From the NCBI RefSeq assembly GCF_030063415.1, contig NZ_JASITA010000041.1:1-64000 (forward strand): a stretch of 64,000 nt of DNA, in the 5' to 3' direction. Positions 41,219 through 50,653 of the stretch are shown here, piece after piece. Below the pieces are notes generated by a model. It worked only from the letters and a program-made list of their open reading frames with translations, had not been told where the DNA came from and did not search any database. Each line of letters begins with the position of its first letter. The first letter of the stretch is position 1. The position numbers were made by a program, and so were the translations under genes. This DNA comes from Streptomyces sp. H27-C3 (GTDB lineage: Bacteria; Actinomycetota; Actinomycetes; Streptomycetales; Streptomycetaceae).

Positions 41219-44200
41219 ATGTACGAGTTGTCCCGGGTCCGCCTCTACTCCATCGGTCCCGCCGGTGCGCGCTACGCCGACACCGTGCTTGACCTGCGTG
41301 GAGTCGGTAAACCCGTGCCCAACCCCGCCCCCGCGCAGGCGGAGTTCTTCGAGGACGAGCCGGTCGGCCCGCCGCGCCGCCCGGCGCCCGCCGGTGTGCT
41401 CTTCCTGGAGAACGGCGGCGGCAAGTCCGTCCTTCTCAAGCTGATCTTCTCGGTGATGCTGCCGGGGCACCGCAATACGCTCGGCGGTGCCAGCTCCGGC
41501 GTACTGCGCAAGTTCCTGCTCGCCGACGACTGCGGCCATGTCGCCCTGGAGTGGCAGCACACGCTCACCGGCGAGTGCGTGGTCGTGGGCAAGGTCAGCG
41601 AGTGGCGGGGGCGGCAGGTCTCCAACGACCCACGGAAGTTCGCGGAGGCCTGGTACTCCTTCCGGCCCGGCCCCGGGCTCAGCCTCGACTCGCTGCCGGT
41701 CGCCGAGTCCACCGCCGTCCGCCCGTACGGCGAAGGTGTGTCCGGCGCGCAGGGCCGCCGCCGCACCATGAAGGGCTTCCGCGACGCGATCACGGACGCG
41801 GGCAAGGCGTATCCCCACCTCGACATCCACTGGGAAGAGATCCACGACCGCTGGAACGAGCACCTCGGCGACGTTGGCCTCGACCCCGAACTCTTCCGCT
41901 ACCAGCGGGAGATGAACTCCGACGAGGGCGAGGCGGCCGGCCTCTTCGCGGTCAAGAAGGACTCCGACTTCACCGACCTGCTGCTGCGCGCAGTCACCGA
42001 CACCCGGGACACGGACGGCCTCGCCGACCTCGTCCACGGTTTCGGCAACAAGCTGGGACGCCGCGCCGAACTGATCGCTGAGCGCGAGTTCACAGCGGGC
42101 TCCGCCGACCTGCTCGGCCGCATCGTCGACGCGGCGGTCACCCGGCTGCGCTCCCGCGACATCCACGCGGGCGCCGAGCGCGGGACCCGCACGCTCTCCC
42201 GCAGGCTCACGGTGCGCGCCGCCGAGGAGCGCGGCCGCACCGGCGAGCTCGCGCAGCAGGTCGCCGCGACCGCGCACAAGGTCACCGAGGCCGAGCAGGT
42301 ACGCAGCCGCAGCTCACTGATCGCCGCCGAGCTCGCCTACCGGCACGCGTCACTGGCCCTCACCGCCGCCGAGAAGGCGGCGGGCGGCCAGCGCCGTGAG
42401 CTGGCCGACGCCCGTACGCTGCACGCCGCCTGGCAGGCGGCCGAGGTGGTCCTGCGCCACCGCGCCGCCGCCGACCGGGCCGCCCGGGTGACCGTCGCCA
42501 TCCGCGAGGCGGAGCGGGACGCCGCACCCGCGCTGGCCGCCCGCGGCACCGCGGCCGGCGAGCTCGTACGGGCGCTGCACACGGCGGCCGAGGACGGCGA
42601 GCGCGTGGCAGCCGAGGAGGAAGAGCGCTCCGCGACGCTCCAGGAGACGGGCGAGGCGGCGCACCGCGACGCCACCACCGCAGCGACCCAGGCACAGCGT
42701 GCGCGCAGCGAGGTAGGGCACCTGCGTCAACGCCTCGGCGAGGTCGAACAGGAGACGGCGGAGGCGGTAAGGGCCGGGTGGCTCGACGACACCGCCCCCG
42801 ACGCCGACCCGGCGCGCGCGGCACTCGCCGCTGTCGACGCGGAGAAACTGGCGGTCGCCGCCTGGGAAACCGCTCGGGACGCCGCCCGCACGACGGGCGA
42901 CCGGGCGAAGGAGGCCACCGGCACGGAGAGCCGGGCCGACCTGGCCGCAGCACGAGCGGCGGACGCCGCGCTGGGCGCGGAGCACGCGTACCAGGCGGAG
43001 TACCGCGCGGCGGAATCGATCGCCGCGCACGACCGCCTGGCAGAGCTGCTGAGTCTGCCGTCCGCTCCGTCAACGGCCGGGGGCGTACCGCAGCCCCGCC
43101 GAAGCGCGGCACAGACCGGTCACCCGGACGCGCAGGGCGCGGACGAGGCCGCACGAACTGCCAACGACAACGACAGCGCTTCCGCGGACGGCGCGTCCGA
43201 GTCCGACCACCGGGACGGCGGGCCGCTGTCCGCAAGCGGCGACACCTCGTCCGCAGCCGCCGCGAGCGGGACCGGGGACGCGGCAACGGCCAACCCGACG
43301 GACGAGGCGGACGACGCCAACGGCGTGCGGAGCGGCGCTTCCCACGAGTCGGGAACGTCCGAGGGCGCCCACCGCCCCCGTACTCCGCGCCCCACCGCGC
43401 ACGGCCCGCTCACCGTCGCGGAGCTGGACCGCAACGCCGAAGACCTTCTCCACCTGCTCGACCAGGGCGTCGCCTCGGCCGAACGCCGACTCTTCGGCAT
43501 GCGTACGGCAGCCGCCGACGACGCGCGGATTCTCGGCGCGCTCGGCGACGGCGGTCTGCTGCCACCCGGCCCCGACGTCCTCGCCACCGTCGAGTTCCTC
43601 GGTGAGCACGGCATCCCCGCCCTGCCTGGCTGGCGCTACCTCGCGCAGGCCGTCGACCCGGCCGACCACGCCGCCGTGCTCACCGCACGCCCCGAGCTGG
43701 TCGACGGCGTGGTCATCACCGACCCTGACGCGCACGTACGGGCCCGCGAGGCACTCGCCGGCGCCGCGCTGCTGCCCCGCTCGGCCGTCGCCGTCGGCAC
43801 CGCCGCCGCCTTGCTCGCCCCGGTGCCCGCACCCGGCACCGGCGCGTCCGACCGCGGTGACGTCTTCCTCGTACCGCCTAACCCGGCCATGCACGACGAG
43901 CACGCCGCCGACGAGGAGCGCCAGGCACTCAGGGCCCGGGCCGCCGCCCGCGACGAAGAGATCCGCGAGCTTGCCTCCAGGCTCACCGGCGACCGTGCCC
44001 TCGCCGCCCGCCTCGGCTCCTGGCGCGCCGACTGCCCGCCCGGAAGGCTCGACGAACTCGCGGAGACCGCCAAGGCCGCGAGCGCCGCCGCCGAAACCGC
44101 CGAAGCCGCGCTGGCCGAGGCCCGTACGGCCCGCGCGGAGGCCGACGAGGCCGCGGCGGACGCAGCCCGGGTCCGGGACGACCGGCAGGACTCCACTCAG

Positions 44201-46150
44201 CGTGCCCGCCGTGTCGCCGACGCCCTCGCGGGGCTCGCGCACCGGCTGCGCGAGCGTGCCGGCTGGCAGATCAAGCTGCGTGAACTGACCGAGGAGGCCG
44301 CCGAGTCGGAGGCCAGAGCCACGGTTTGTCTGGATCGCGCGAGGGCGGCCGACGAGGACCGCCGCGCTGCCCAGCGCACCGCCGACGACGCCCACCGGAC
44401 GGCCCGCACCCTGCGGGCCGAGCGGGCCGAGATCGCCGGCGCGCCCGAGCCCCTTCCCGAGCCCGATGAGAACGCACCGCGCACCGCGCTGCCCGCCCTG
44501 CGCGAGGCGTACCGCGCCGCTTCGCAGCTGTACGAGAAGGTCGGCGTGGGCGCGGATCTGCGTGCCGAGCAGGCCAGGGCCGAGAGCGACGAGAGCACCG
44601 CCCTCACCGAGCTCAACCGGCTCACCAACAAGGTTCGCACCAAGGCGGCCTTGATGCTGGAGGGCACAGACGGGGCCGATGGTCCGTCCCGCCAGGCCGC
44701 CGCCGCCCGCGCCGAATCCCTCGTACAGATGCTGGAGTCGAGGGCCTCAGCCGCCAGCGAGCAGCTCGGCCGACTGCGCGGCGAGGCCGAGCGCCTCGCG
44801 CCGCAGGACTCCCCGGCGCACACCGAGCTGCCCGACGACCTGGTGCCTGCCGACGCCGGGCAGGCACAAGCCCTGCTGCGCACCGCCACGGCGGAGCTCG
44901 CCACCTGCTCCGACGCCCTGGAGTCGGCCCGCGAGGCGCACGCCGAGCTGTTGCGGGCGCACCGCACGGCGGAGGACGCGGCAGGCGGCTTCGAGGAGAC
45001 CGCCGCGATGCTGCGCGACCTCCTCAGGGATCAGCAGCGGTCCGCGGAGGCGGCGGAGGCCGCCGAAGAAGCCGACGCCCCCGAGCCGTACCCGGGCAGC
45101 ATTGAGGAGGCGCGGCAGTCCGCCGCCGAGTCCCGCCGCTCACTGCGCGGCTGCGCCGCCGACCTGTCCGCCGCCGACGCAGCGGTGCGCGAGACGAGCG
45201 ACGTACTCGTACGGCATGCCAATTCCACGCGGTACGAGCAGGTACGCACCCCCGCGCGCCAGCAGATCCGCGAGCTGCCCGCCGCCGCACTGCCCGAGCA
45301 CGCAGCGGCCTGGGCGGCGGCCTTCGCGCCCCGGCTGCGGGTGCTGACCGACGAGCTGGAGCAACTGGAGCGCAACCGCGGCAGCATCGTCGACCGGCTC
45401 CGCGGCCTCGTGGAGTCGGCGCTGACGACGCTCCGCTCGGCGCAGCGGCTCTCCCAGCTGCCCGAAGGCCTCGGTGAGTGGTCCGGCCAGGAGTTCCTGC
45501 GGATCCGCTTCGAGGAGCCGGACCAAGTGACGCTGGTGGAGCGGCTCGGCGAGGTCATCGATGAAGCCACCCGCTCCGCCGTCAAGAAGAACTCGGACCT
45601 GCGCAGGGACGGAATGTCCTTGCTCCTGCGCGGTGTTCAGGCGGCCCTGGAGCCCAAGGGCATCTCCGTCGAGATCCTCAAGCCGGACGCCGTGCTGCGT
45701 GCCGAGCGGGTGCCGGTCGGGCAGATGGGCGATGTGTTCTCCGGCGGCCAGCTGCTGACCGCCGCCATCGCGCTGTACTGCACGATGGCCGCGTTGCGCA
45801 GCAACGACCGGGGCCGCGACAAGCACCGGCATGCCGGCACGCTGTTCCTCGACAACCCCATCGGCCGCGCCAACGCCACGTATCTGCTGGAGCTCCAGCG
45901 CGCGGTCTCGGACGCGCTCGGCGTTCAGCTGCTCTATACGACAGGCCTGTTCGACACGACCGCGCTCGCCGAATTTCCACTGGTCATCCGGCTGCGCAAC
46001 GATGCCGACCTCAGGGCGGGGCTGAAGTACATCAGCGTCGAGGAGCATCTGCGTCCCGGCCTGCCGCAGCAGGACCCGGACGCCGAGACGGTGCACGGCG
46101 AGATCACGGCGACACGGATGTTCAAGCGCACACCCACGCCTGCCGAGTGA
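41219..46150 (+). CDS. SMC-like ATPase (JetC/MksB/MukB type)
   Basis: 1643 residues. ABC-type head split between the ends: Walker A E-N-G-G-G-K-S-V-L-L (about 64-73) and, at the C-terminus, signature F-S-G-G-Q (about 1507) and Walker B L-F-L-D-N-P-I-G (about 1541-1548). Two very long Ala/Glu/Arg coiled-coil arms (about 270-610 and 915-1420) flank a central hinge-like domain (about 735-910; G-H-G-I-P-A-L-P-G-W-R-Y-like). A disordered Ser/Ala/Asp insert (about 617-734) precedes it. Asparagine replaces the usual Walker B glutamate. Expected to work with the upstream kleisin- and KITE-like proteins in DNA loop handling or plasmid exclusion. No nuclease subunit gene follows. Confidence 0.85.
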   Translation: MYELSRVRLYSIGPAGARYADTVLDLRGVGKPVPNPAPAQAEFFEDEPVGPPRRPAPAGVLFLENGGGKSVLLKLIFSVMLPGHRNTLGGASSGVLRKFLLADDCGHVALEWQHTLTGECVVVGKVSEWRGRQVSNDPRKFAEAWYSFRPGPGLSLDSLPVAESTAVRPYGEGVSGAQGRRRTMKGFRDAITDAGKAYPHLDIHWEEIHDRWNEHLGDVGLDPELFRYQREMNSDEGEAAGLFAVKKDSDFTDLLLRAVTDTRDTDGLADLVHGFGNKLGRRAELIAEREFTAGSADLLGRIVDAAVTRLRSRDIHAGAERGTRTLSRRLTVRAAEERGRTGELAQQVAATAHKVTEAEQVRSRSSLIAAELAYRHASLALTAAEKAAGGQRRELADARTLHAAWQAAEVVLRHRAAADRAARVTVAIREAERDAAPALAARGTAAGELVRALHTAAEDGERVAAEEEERSATLQETGEAAHRDATTAATQAQRARSEVGHLRQRLGEVEQETAEAVRAGWLDDTAPDADPARAALAAVDAEKLAVAAWETARDAARTTGDRAKEATGTESRADLAAARAADAALGAEHAYQAEYRAAESIAAHDRLAELLSLPSAPSTAGGVPQPRRSAAQTGHPDAQGADEAARTANDNDSASADGASESDHRDGGPLSASGDTSSAAAASGTGDAATANPTDEADDANGVRSGASHESGTSEGAHRPRTPRPTAHGPLTVAELDRNAEDLLHLLDQGVASAERRLFGMRTAAADDARILGALGDGGLLPPGPDVLATVEFLGEHGIPALPGWRYLAQAVDPADHAAVLTARPELVDGVVITDPDAHVRAREALAGAALLPRSAVAVGTAAALLAPVPAPGTGASDRGDVFLVPPNPAMHDEHAADEERQALRARAAARDEEIRELASRLTGDRALAARLGSWRADCPPGRLDELAETAKAASAAAETAEAALAEARTARAEADEAAADAARVRDDRQDSTQRARRVADALAGLAHRLRERAGWQIKLRELTEEAAESEARATVCLDRARAADEDRRAAQRTADDAHRTARTLRAERAEIAGAPEPLPEPDENAPRTALPALREAYRAASQLYEKVGVGADLRAEQARAESDESTALTELNRLTNKVRTKAALMLEGTDGADGPSRQAAAARAESLVQMLESRASAASEQLGRLRGEAERLAPQDSPAHTELPDDLVPADAGQAQALLRTATAELATCSDALESAREAHAELLRAHRTAEDAAGGFEETAAMLRDLLRDQQRSAEAAEAAEEADAPEPYPGSIEEARQSAAESRRSLRGCAADLSAADAAVRETSDVLVRHANSTRYEQVRTPARQQIRELPAAALPEHAAAWAAAFAPRLRVLTDELEQLERNRGSIVDRLRGLVESALTTLRSAQRLSQLPEGLGEWSGQEFLRIRFEEPDQVTLVERLGEVIDEATRSAVKKNSDLRRDGMSLLLRGVQAALEPKGISVEILKPDAVLRAERVPVGQMGDVFSGGQLLTAAIALYCTMAALRSNDRGRDKHRHAGTLFLDNPIGRANATYLLELQRAVSDALGVQLLYTTGLFDTTALAEFPLVIRLRNDADLRAGLKYISVEEHLRPGLPQQDPDAETVHGEITATRMFKRTPTPAE

Positions 46151-46390
46151 CCCCGGCGGGCACGGGCACGCCCACGCCTGCCAGGTGGCTTTCTGCTGCA
46201 CGGGCAGGCCCACGCCTGCCGAGTGACCCCGGCGGGCACGGGCACGCCCACGCCTGCCAGGTGGCTTTCTGCTGCACGGGCAGGCCCACGCCTGCCGAGT
46301 GACCTCGGCAAGGGCGGGCACGGTCACCCCTGCCGAGTAATCCCGGCGGATGCCCATGCCTGCCGGGTGCCCCTGCAGGACGCCCACGTG
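46134..46390. repeat. 76-bp tandem repeat made of 38-bp half-units
   Basis: Two identical 76-bp copies (46141-46216 and 46217-46292) are followed by a degenerate partial copy to about 46390. Each copy has two related 38-bp halves starting CACGCCTGCC, and contains GGCAGG-cccacg-CCTGCC stems. The first copy includes the stop codon of the SMC-like gene. Open frames across the repeats on both strands are a by-product. Confidence 0.9.
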
Positions 46391-46500
46391 CCCCGAGCGC
46401 TCACGAAGGCGAGCGTGACCACGAGGGTGAGGGTGGTCAACAAGGCTGCGCGTGGGCACGCGAGAGGGCATGGGACCCTCGGACGTGCGAGCGGCGGGCC
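46391..46500. other. Short unassigned region after the tandem repeat
   Basis: No gene or site recognised between the degenerate end of the tandem repeat and the end of the minus-strand membrane-protein gene. Confidence 0.4.
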
Positions 46501-47013
46501 TCAGGCCTGGGAGAGTCGGCCCGTCCCCGGCTGTCCCTGCGGCTCGCGATCCCGTATACGCGTCGACCCGCGAGCCGTCCGGCGGGCGCGGCGGCGCTCG
46601 CGGCGCAGCTGGCGTGCCGTGCTGCTCGGCACGGACACCACGCCGTGCCGCTGGTTCCACACCTGGCGGGTGACCCACACGTCCAGCACGCCCCAGGTCG
46701 CGACCACCGTGCTGGCGACGCTGCTGAGGACCATCGGGAAGGCGAGCCAGGAGCCCGCGAGCGTGCACAGATACGCCACCATCGCCTGAATCATCGTCAG
46801 CGACATGATGATCACGGCGCGCACGGCGGCCGTGCGGACGGGGTCGGCCATCCGCGGCCGTACGGCGGGCTCCTCGACCCACAACTGCCGTGGCGCTTCG
46901 GCCTCATTCGCCGATTCCGCCGCACGCCGGGCCGTCCTCGCACTCGCGTCAACCGCCGCGCCCGGAACCGTCACGGGTGCTGCGGACGTCCTGCGGTGCT
47001 CTTCCGTATCCAT
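46501..47013 (-). CDS. Hypothetical membrane protein
   Basis: 170 residues from ATG 47013 (M-D-T-E-E-H-R-R), preceded by GGGGAGTGAAGG. N-terminal 60 residues are polar. Two hydrophobic helices follow (A-V-I-I-M-S-L-T-M-I-Q-A-M-V-A-Y and M-V-L-S-S-V-A-S-T-V-V-A-T-W), then a very basic tail (R-R-E-R-R-R-A-R-R-T-A-R). Function unknown. It is convergent to the SMC-like gene and divergent from the conservon. Confidence 0.7.
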   Translation of the reverse strand: MDTEEHRRTSAAPVTVPGAAVDASARTARRAAESANEAEAPRQLWVEEPAVRPRMADPVRTAAVRAVIIMSLTMIQAMVAYLCTLAGSWLAFPMVLSSVASTVVATWGVLDVWVTRQVWNQRHGVVSVPSSTARQLRRERRRARRTARGSTRIRDREPQGQPGTGRLSQA

Positions 47014-47449
47014 CAAACCTTCACTCCCCACCACCTGGCCCCACGACCTGGCGTGCTGCTCAACCCGGGCGCGGGAAAACCGCCTTCACGAACGGCTGCC
47101 CGTCTTACGCCCTTTTACGCCGATCCACCGGGCCCAATGCGATAGGTGCGTCCCCATCATTCCCGTTCCCCCGTACAACAGGACGAATGACCGGCCTCGA
47201 AGATTCCCGCCGAGATGAGAATTTCAGCCATCTGCCCCGGTGGGGAACAAGGTGTCTGCTCAGGCCCCCTATGCCCCAGCCGGGCGCTCAACTACCGGAA
47301 ATCCAGCGCAACTCATGATCAACCAGCCATGGTGCGGCTGAAAATCGACCGGACAGGTCTTCGAGTTGCCGGAGTGACAGTAGTAAGCTCACGCCGTTTG
47401 TTGACGGAACATTTACCCCCGCCCGACGGGGGTTGAGCTGGGGGAGGCC
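47014..47449. other. Upstream region of the conservon
   Basis: 436 bp without a convincing gene. It must contain promoters for the membrane protein (left) and cvnA (right). A CCCCC-gcccgac-GGGGG hairpin (47416-47432) sits just before the cvnA ribosome site and may affect its translation. No clear -35/-10 pair was assigned. Confidence 0.45.
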
Positions 47450-50206
47450 ATGCGCTTTCGCGGGAAGTCCATCCGCAGGAAGATCGTGGCGCTGCTGCTG
47501 GTGCCGCTCGTCTCCCTCACCTCACTGTGGGGATTCGCCACCGTGATCACCGGGCGCGAGGCCGACCAGCTTCTTGACGTCGCCTACATCGTCGAGCAGG
47601 TGGGTTACCCCATCGAGGACACGGTCAGGGTCATCCAGCAGGAACGCCGACAGACGCTGATCTATTTGGCTGACCCCCGGGCTTCCGACGCCCTGGCCGC
47701 TCTCCGCCGTGAACGCGCCGTGACCGACGCGTCCGTGGCGAAGATCAAGGAACGGGCCGCGCAGCCCAATGTGCGCGACGAGATGCGCTCCCAGACTGAG
47801 CGGCGGCTCGCCTCGCTCCTGGAGGCCTTCGAAGGCATCGAAGCGTTGCGCAGCTCCGTCGAGGACAGTACGGTCACGCGGCGGCAGGCTCTCGACCGTT
47901 TCAATCGGCTGGTCGACCCCTGCTACGCCTTCCTGATGACCCTCCACGCCCTCGAGGACGTGGAGATGGACAAGCAGGGCCGCGCACTGGTCGGCGTCGC
48001 CCAGGCCCGCGAGATGCTGTCCCGCCAGGACGCGCTGGTCGCATCGGCACTGGTCGCCCGCCAGTTCACCGCGCCCGAGCTGCGCGAGGTCGCGGGCCTG
48101 GTCGCCAACCGCAAGTTGCTCTACACCGTCAACCTGGAGAACCTCCCCTACGACGAGCGCGACATCTTCGAGCGGTACTGGCGCAGCCCGGACACCGAGC
48201 CCCTGCGCACCGCCGAGGAACGCCTCATCGCGTCGGGCGCGGGCAAGGAGCCGAAGGCCGTCAGCGCCAAGGGCTGGAACGAAGCCGCGACCGGCGTCCT
48301 CGACCACCTGGCCGACGAGGCCCAGGCCGCGAGCGACCGCTACCAGGACCGCGTCGACCCGGTCGCCTTCGGAGTCCTCGTCCAGGCGGGCCTGGCCGGT
48401 GTGCTGGGCTTCCTCGCCCTGCTCATCTCGCTCGTCCTGTCCGTACGGATCGGCCGCAGCCTCGCCCGTGACCTCTCCCGGCTCCGCAAGGAGGCCCACG
48501 AAGCGTCCGGCGTCCGCCTGCCGAGCGTGATGCGCAGGCTCGCCGCGGGCGAGGAGGTCGACGTGGAGACCGAGGCCCCGCGCCTGGAGTACGAGAGGGA
48601 CGAGGTCGGCCAGGTCGGCCAGGCCCTCAACACTCTCCAGCGCGCCGCCGTCGAATCGGCCGTCAAACAGGCCGACATGCGCCGGGGCGTCTCCGAGGTA
48701 TTCGTCAACCTGGCCCGCCGCAACCAGGTTCTGCTGCACCGCCAGCTCACGCTCCTCGACACCATGGAGCGCCGCACCGAGGACACCGACGAGCTCGCGG
48801 ACCTCTTCCGCCTCGACCACCTCACCACCCGCATGCGCCGCCACGCGGAGGGCCTGGTCATCCTTTCCGGCGCGACAGCGTCCCGGCAGTGGCGCAAGCC
48901 CGTCCAGCTCATGGACGTCGTACGCGCGGCCGTCGCCGAGGTCGAGGACTACGAGCGCATCGAGGTACGCAGGCTGCCACGCATCGGCGTCGGCGGCCCC
49001 GCGGTCGCCGACCTCACCCACCTCATCGCCGAACTCCTCGAGAACGCCACGGTGTTCTCGCCCCCGCACACCGCCGTCCAGGTGCACGGCGAGCGCGTCG
49101 CCAACGGCTTCACGCTCGAAATCCACGACCGCGGCCTCGGCATGACGCCCGACGCACTGCTCGACGCCAATCTGCGGCTCGCCGAGACCCCCGAGTTCGA
49201 GCTGTCGGACACCGACCGGCTCGGTCTCTTCGTGGTCAGCCGGCTCGCCCAGCGGCAGAACGTCCGGGTCTCGCTCCAGCCGTCCCCGTACGGCGGAACC
49301 ACCGCGATCGTCTTCATCCCCGCCGCCCTGCTCACCGATGCCCCGGAGACCAACGGCACCGGCTTCCGGCTCGACCGCAAGCACGCTGCCGACAGCCCGG
49401 GTACCGGGGACGGCGCCCGCCGCCAGCCCGTCACGACGCTCGCCCGCGTCCCCGCGGAACTCGCGGCCCAGGCGGTCCTCGACGGACCGGTGGAGCTCGA
49501 ACCCCCGCTCGGCGTCCTGGGTCTCGAAGAGGCAACGCTCGGAGGTCTCGCGGACATCGAGGACATCGAAGACACAGAGAGCGAGCGCGGCGGCATCTTC
49601 CGGCCCCGTGAGCGCCCTCGGGACCGTGGCCGGGACACTCTCGGCGAGCAGCACCAGCAGGCCTCCGAGCCGTTCCCCGAGAGCGGCGAGCGTGCCCACC
49701 CGGGCGCCGCGGTCCCGCTGCCCCGCCGTAAGACGTCGAGTCCGGTTCCGTCGACCGCGCAGCACCCGCCGAAGCCACCGACCCTGGTGTCCGACAACGG
49801 CCGTCTCGTTGGCGGCCGCAGGCGCCCCCCGGCGGAGCGTACGGACCGCACATTCTCCGCCCCACCCGCACGGGAACCGGCCGCCACGGACGAGCCCCCG
49901 GGCCTTCCGCCGCTGGATGGACTGCCCCGACGCGTCCGCCAGGCCAGCCTCGCCCCGCAGCTGAAGGACACCGACGCCGCCGGCCGCACCGGATCTGCCA
50001 CCGACGCGCCCGTCACCGAGCAGGACACCGAACGCGACGCGGACGAGGTACGCAGCCGCATGGCCTCGCTCCAGCGCGGCTGGCAGCGCGGCCGTCGCGA
50101 GAACGACGAGCCCGAGGAGAACGGCGCGACGGGCGGTCCCGGCGGGAACGGCGCAGCACCGGGCGACACAGCACCAGGAACCACACCAGAGGGGAACGGT
50201 CGATGA
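47450..50206 (+). CDS. cvnA: Conservon sensor kinase-like protein CvnA
   Basis: 918 residues. N-terminal helix (V-A-L-L-L-V-P-L-V-S-L-T-S-L), extracytoplasmic NIT-type sensing domain (about 40-300), second helix (G-V-L-G-F-L-A-L-L-I-S-L-V-L), HAMP-like segment, then a histidine-kinase ATPase domain (about 420-620) with H-L-I-A-E-L-L-E-N-A-T and D-R-G-L-G-M. The phosphoacceptor histidine box is atypical (R-R-N-Q-V-L-L-H-R-Q), as in other conservons. The last about 290 residues are disordered and proline-rich. ATG 47450 follows GGGGGAGG. First of four coupled genes; the CvnA-D set is thought to form a membrane complex resembling a eukaryotic G-protein system. Confidence 0.92.
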   Translation: MRFRGKSIRRKIVALLLVPLVSLTSLWGFATVITGREADQLLDVAYIVEQVGYPIEDTVRVIQQERRQTLIYLADPRASDALAALRRERAVTDASVAKIKERAAQPNVRDEMRSQTERRLASLLEAFEGIEALRSSVEDSTVTRRQALDRFNRLVDPCYAFLMTLHALEDVEMDKQGRALVGVAQAREMLSRQDALVASALVARQFTAPELREVAGLVANRKLLYTVNLENLPYDERDIFERYWRSPDTEPLRTAEERLIASGAGKEPKAVSAKGWNEAATGVLDHLADEAQAASDRYQDRVDPVAFGVLVQAGLAGVLGFLALLISLVLSVRIGRSLARDLSRLRKEAHEASGVRLPSVMRRLAAGEEVDVETEAPRLEYERDEVGQVGQALNTLQRAAVESAVKQADMRRGVSEVFVNLARRNQVLLHRQLTLLDTMERRTEDTDELADLFRLDHLTTRMRRHAEGLVILSGATASRQWRKPVQLMDVVRAAVAEVEDYERIEVRRLPRIGVGGPAVADLTHLIAELLENATVFSPPHTAVQVHGERVANGFTLEIHDRGLGMTPDALLDANLRLAETPEFELSDTDRLGLFVVSRLAQRQNVRVSLQPSPYGGTTAIVFIPAALLTDAPETNGTGFRLDRKHAADSPGTGDGARRQPVTTLARVPAELAAQAVLDGPVELEPPLGVLGLEEATLGGLADIEDIEDTESERGGIFRPRERPRDRGRDTLGEQHQQASEPFPESGERAHPGAAVPLPRRKTSSPVPSTAQHPPKPPTLVSDNGRLVGGRRRPPAERTDRTFSAPPAREPAATDEPPGLPPLDGLPRRVRQASLAPQLKDTDAAGRTGSATDAPVTEQDTERDADEVRSRMASLQRGWQRGRRENDEPEENGATGGPGGNGAAPGDTAPGTTPEGNGR

Positions 50207-50643
50207 CCGCACCGAACGCCGCAGCACACAACGCCACAGGCAGGGGTTCCGGGGAGCTCAACTGGCTCCTTGACGAATTGGTCGAGCGCGTCGGCAGCAT
50301 CCGCAAGGCGCTGGTGCTCTCCAGCGACGGCCTGCCCACCGGGGCGTCGAAGGATCTGACGCGCGAGGACGGCGAACACCTCGCCGCCGTCGCCTCCGGC
50401 TTCCACAGCCTCGCCAAGGGAGTCGGCCGGCACTTTGAGGCGGGCCGCGTGCGACAGACCGTAGTGGAGCTCGACGAGGCCTTCCTCTTCGTCACCGCGG
50501 CGGGCGACGGCAGCTGTCTCGCCGTGCTGTCGGACGCCGACTCCGACGTCGGCCAGGTCGCGTACGAGATGACGTTGATGGTCAAGCGGGTCGGCGTGCA
50601 CCTGATGACCGCGCCCCGCTCCGGTCTGCCCGCCGGAGGGTGA
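50203..50643 (+). CDS. cvnB: Roadblock/LC7 protein CvnB
   Basis: 146 residues. Roadblock/LC7 domain (L-N-W-L-L-D-E-L-V-E-R-V-G-S-I-R-K-A-L-V-like start, then A-V-A-S-G-F-H-S-L-A-K-G). Expected to act on the CvnD GTPase as a regulatory partner, as MglB does for MglA. Starts on the overlapping cvnA stop codon (ATGA). Confidence 0.93.
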   Translation: MTAPNAAAHNATGRGSGELNWLLDELVERVGSIRKALVLSSDGLPTGASKDLTREDGEHLAAVASGFHSLAKGVGRHFEAGRVRQTVVELDEAFLFVTAAGDGSCLAVLSDADSDVGQVAYEMTLMVKRVGVHLMTAPRSGLPAGG

Positions 50644-50653
50644 GTGGGATGGC

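Noticed and set aside
38208..46150. Assigning the operon as a complete Wadjet system
   Set aside because: No JetD-like nuclease gene is within the window on either side, and family membership of the two small subunits rests on layout rather than diagnostic motifs.
46134..46390. CRISPR array at the 76-bp repeats
   Set aside because: The whole 76-bp unit is identical between copies, so there are no spacers.
45140..46882. Minus-strand 580-codon frame through the SMC-gene end and the 76-bp repeat
   Set aside because: Low-complexity, contains the repeat as repeated peptide, and has no motif; best explained by the tandem repeat length and GC bias.
47522..50227. 901-codon open frame antisense to cvnA
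   Set aside because: Mirrors the GC-rich third positions of cvnA, has no recognisable domain, and conflicts with a full-length conservon gene.
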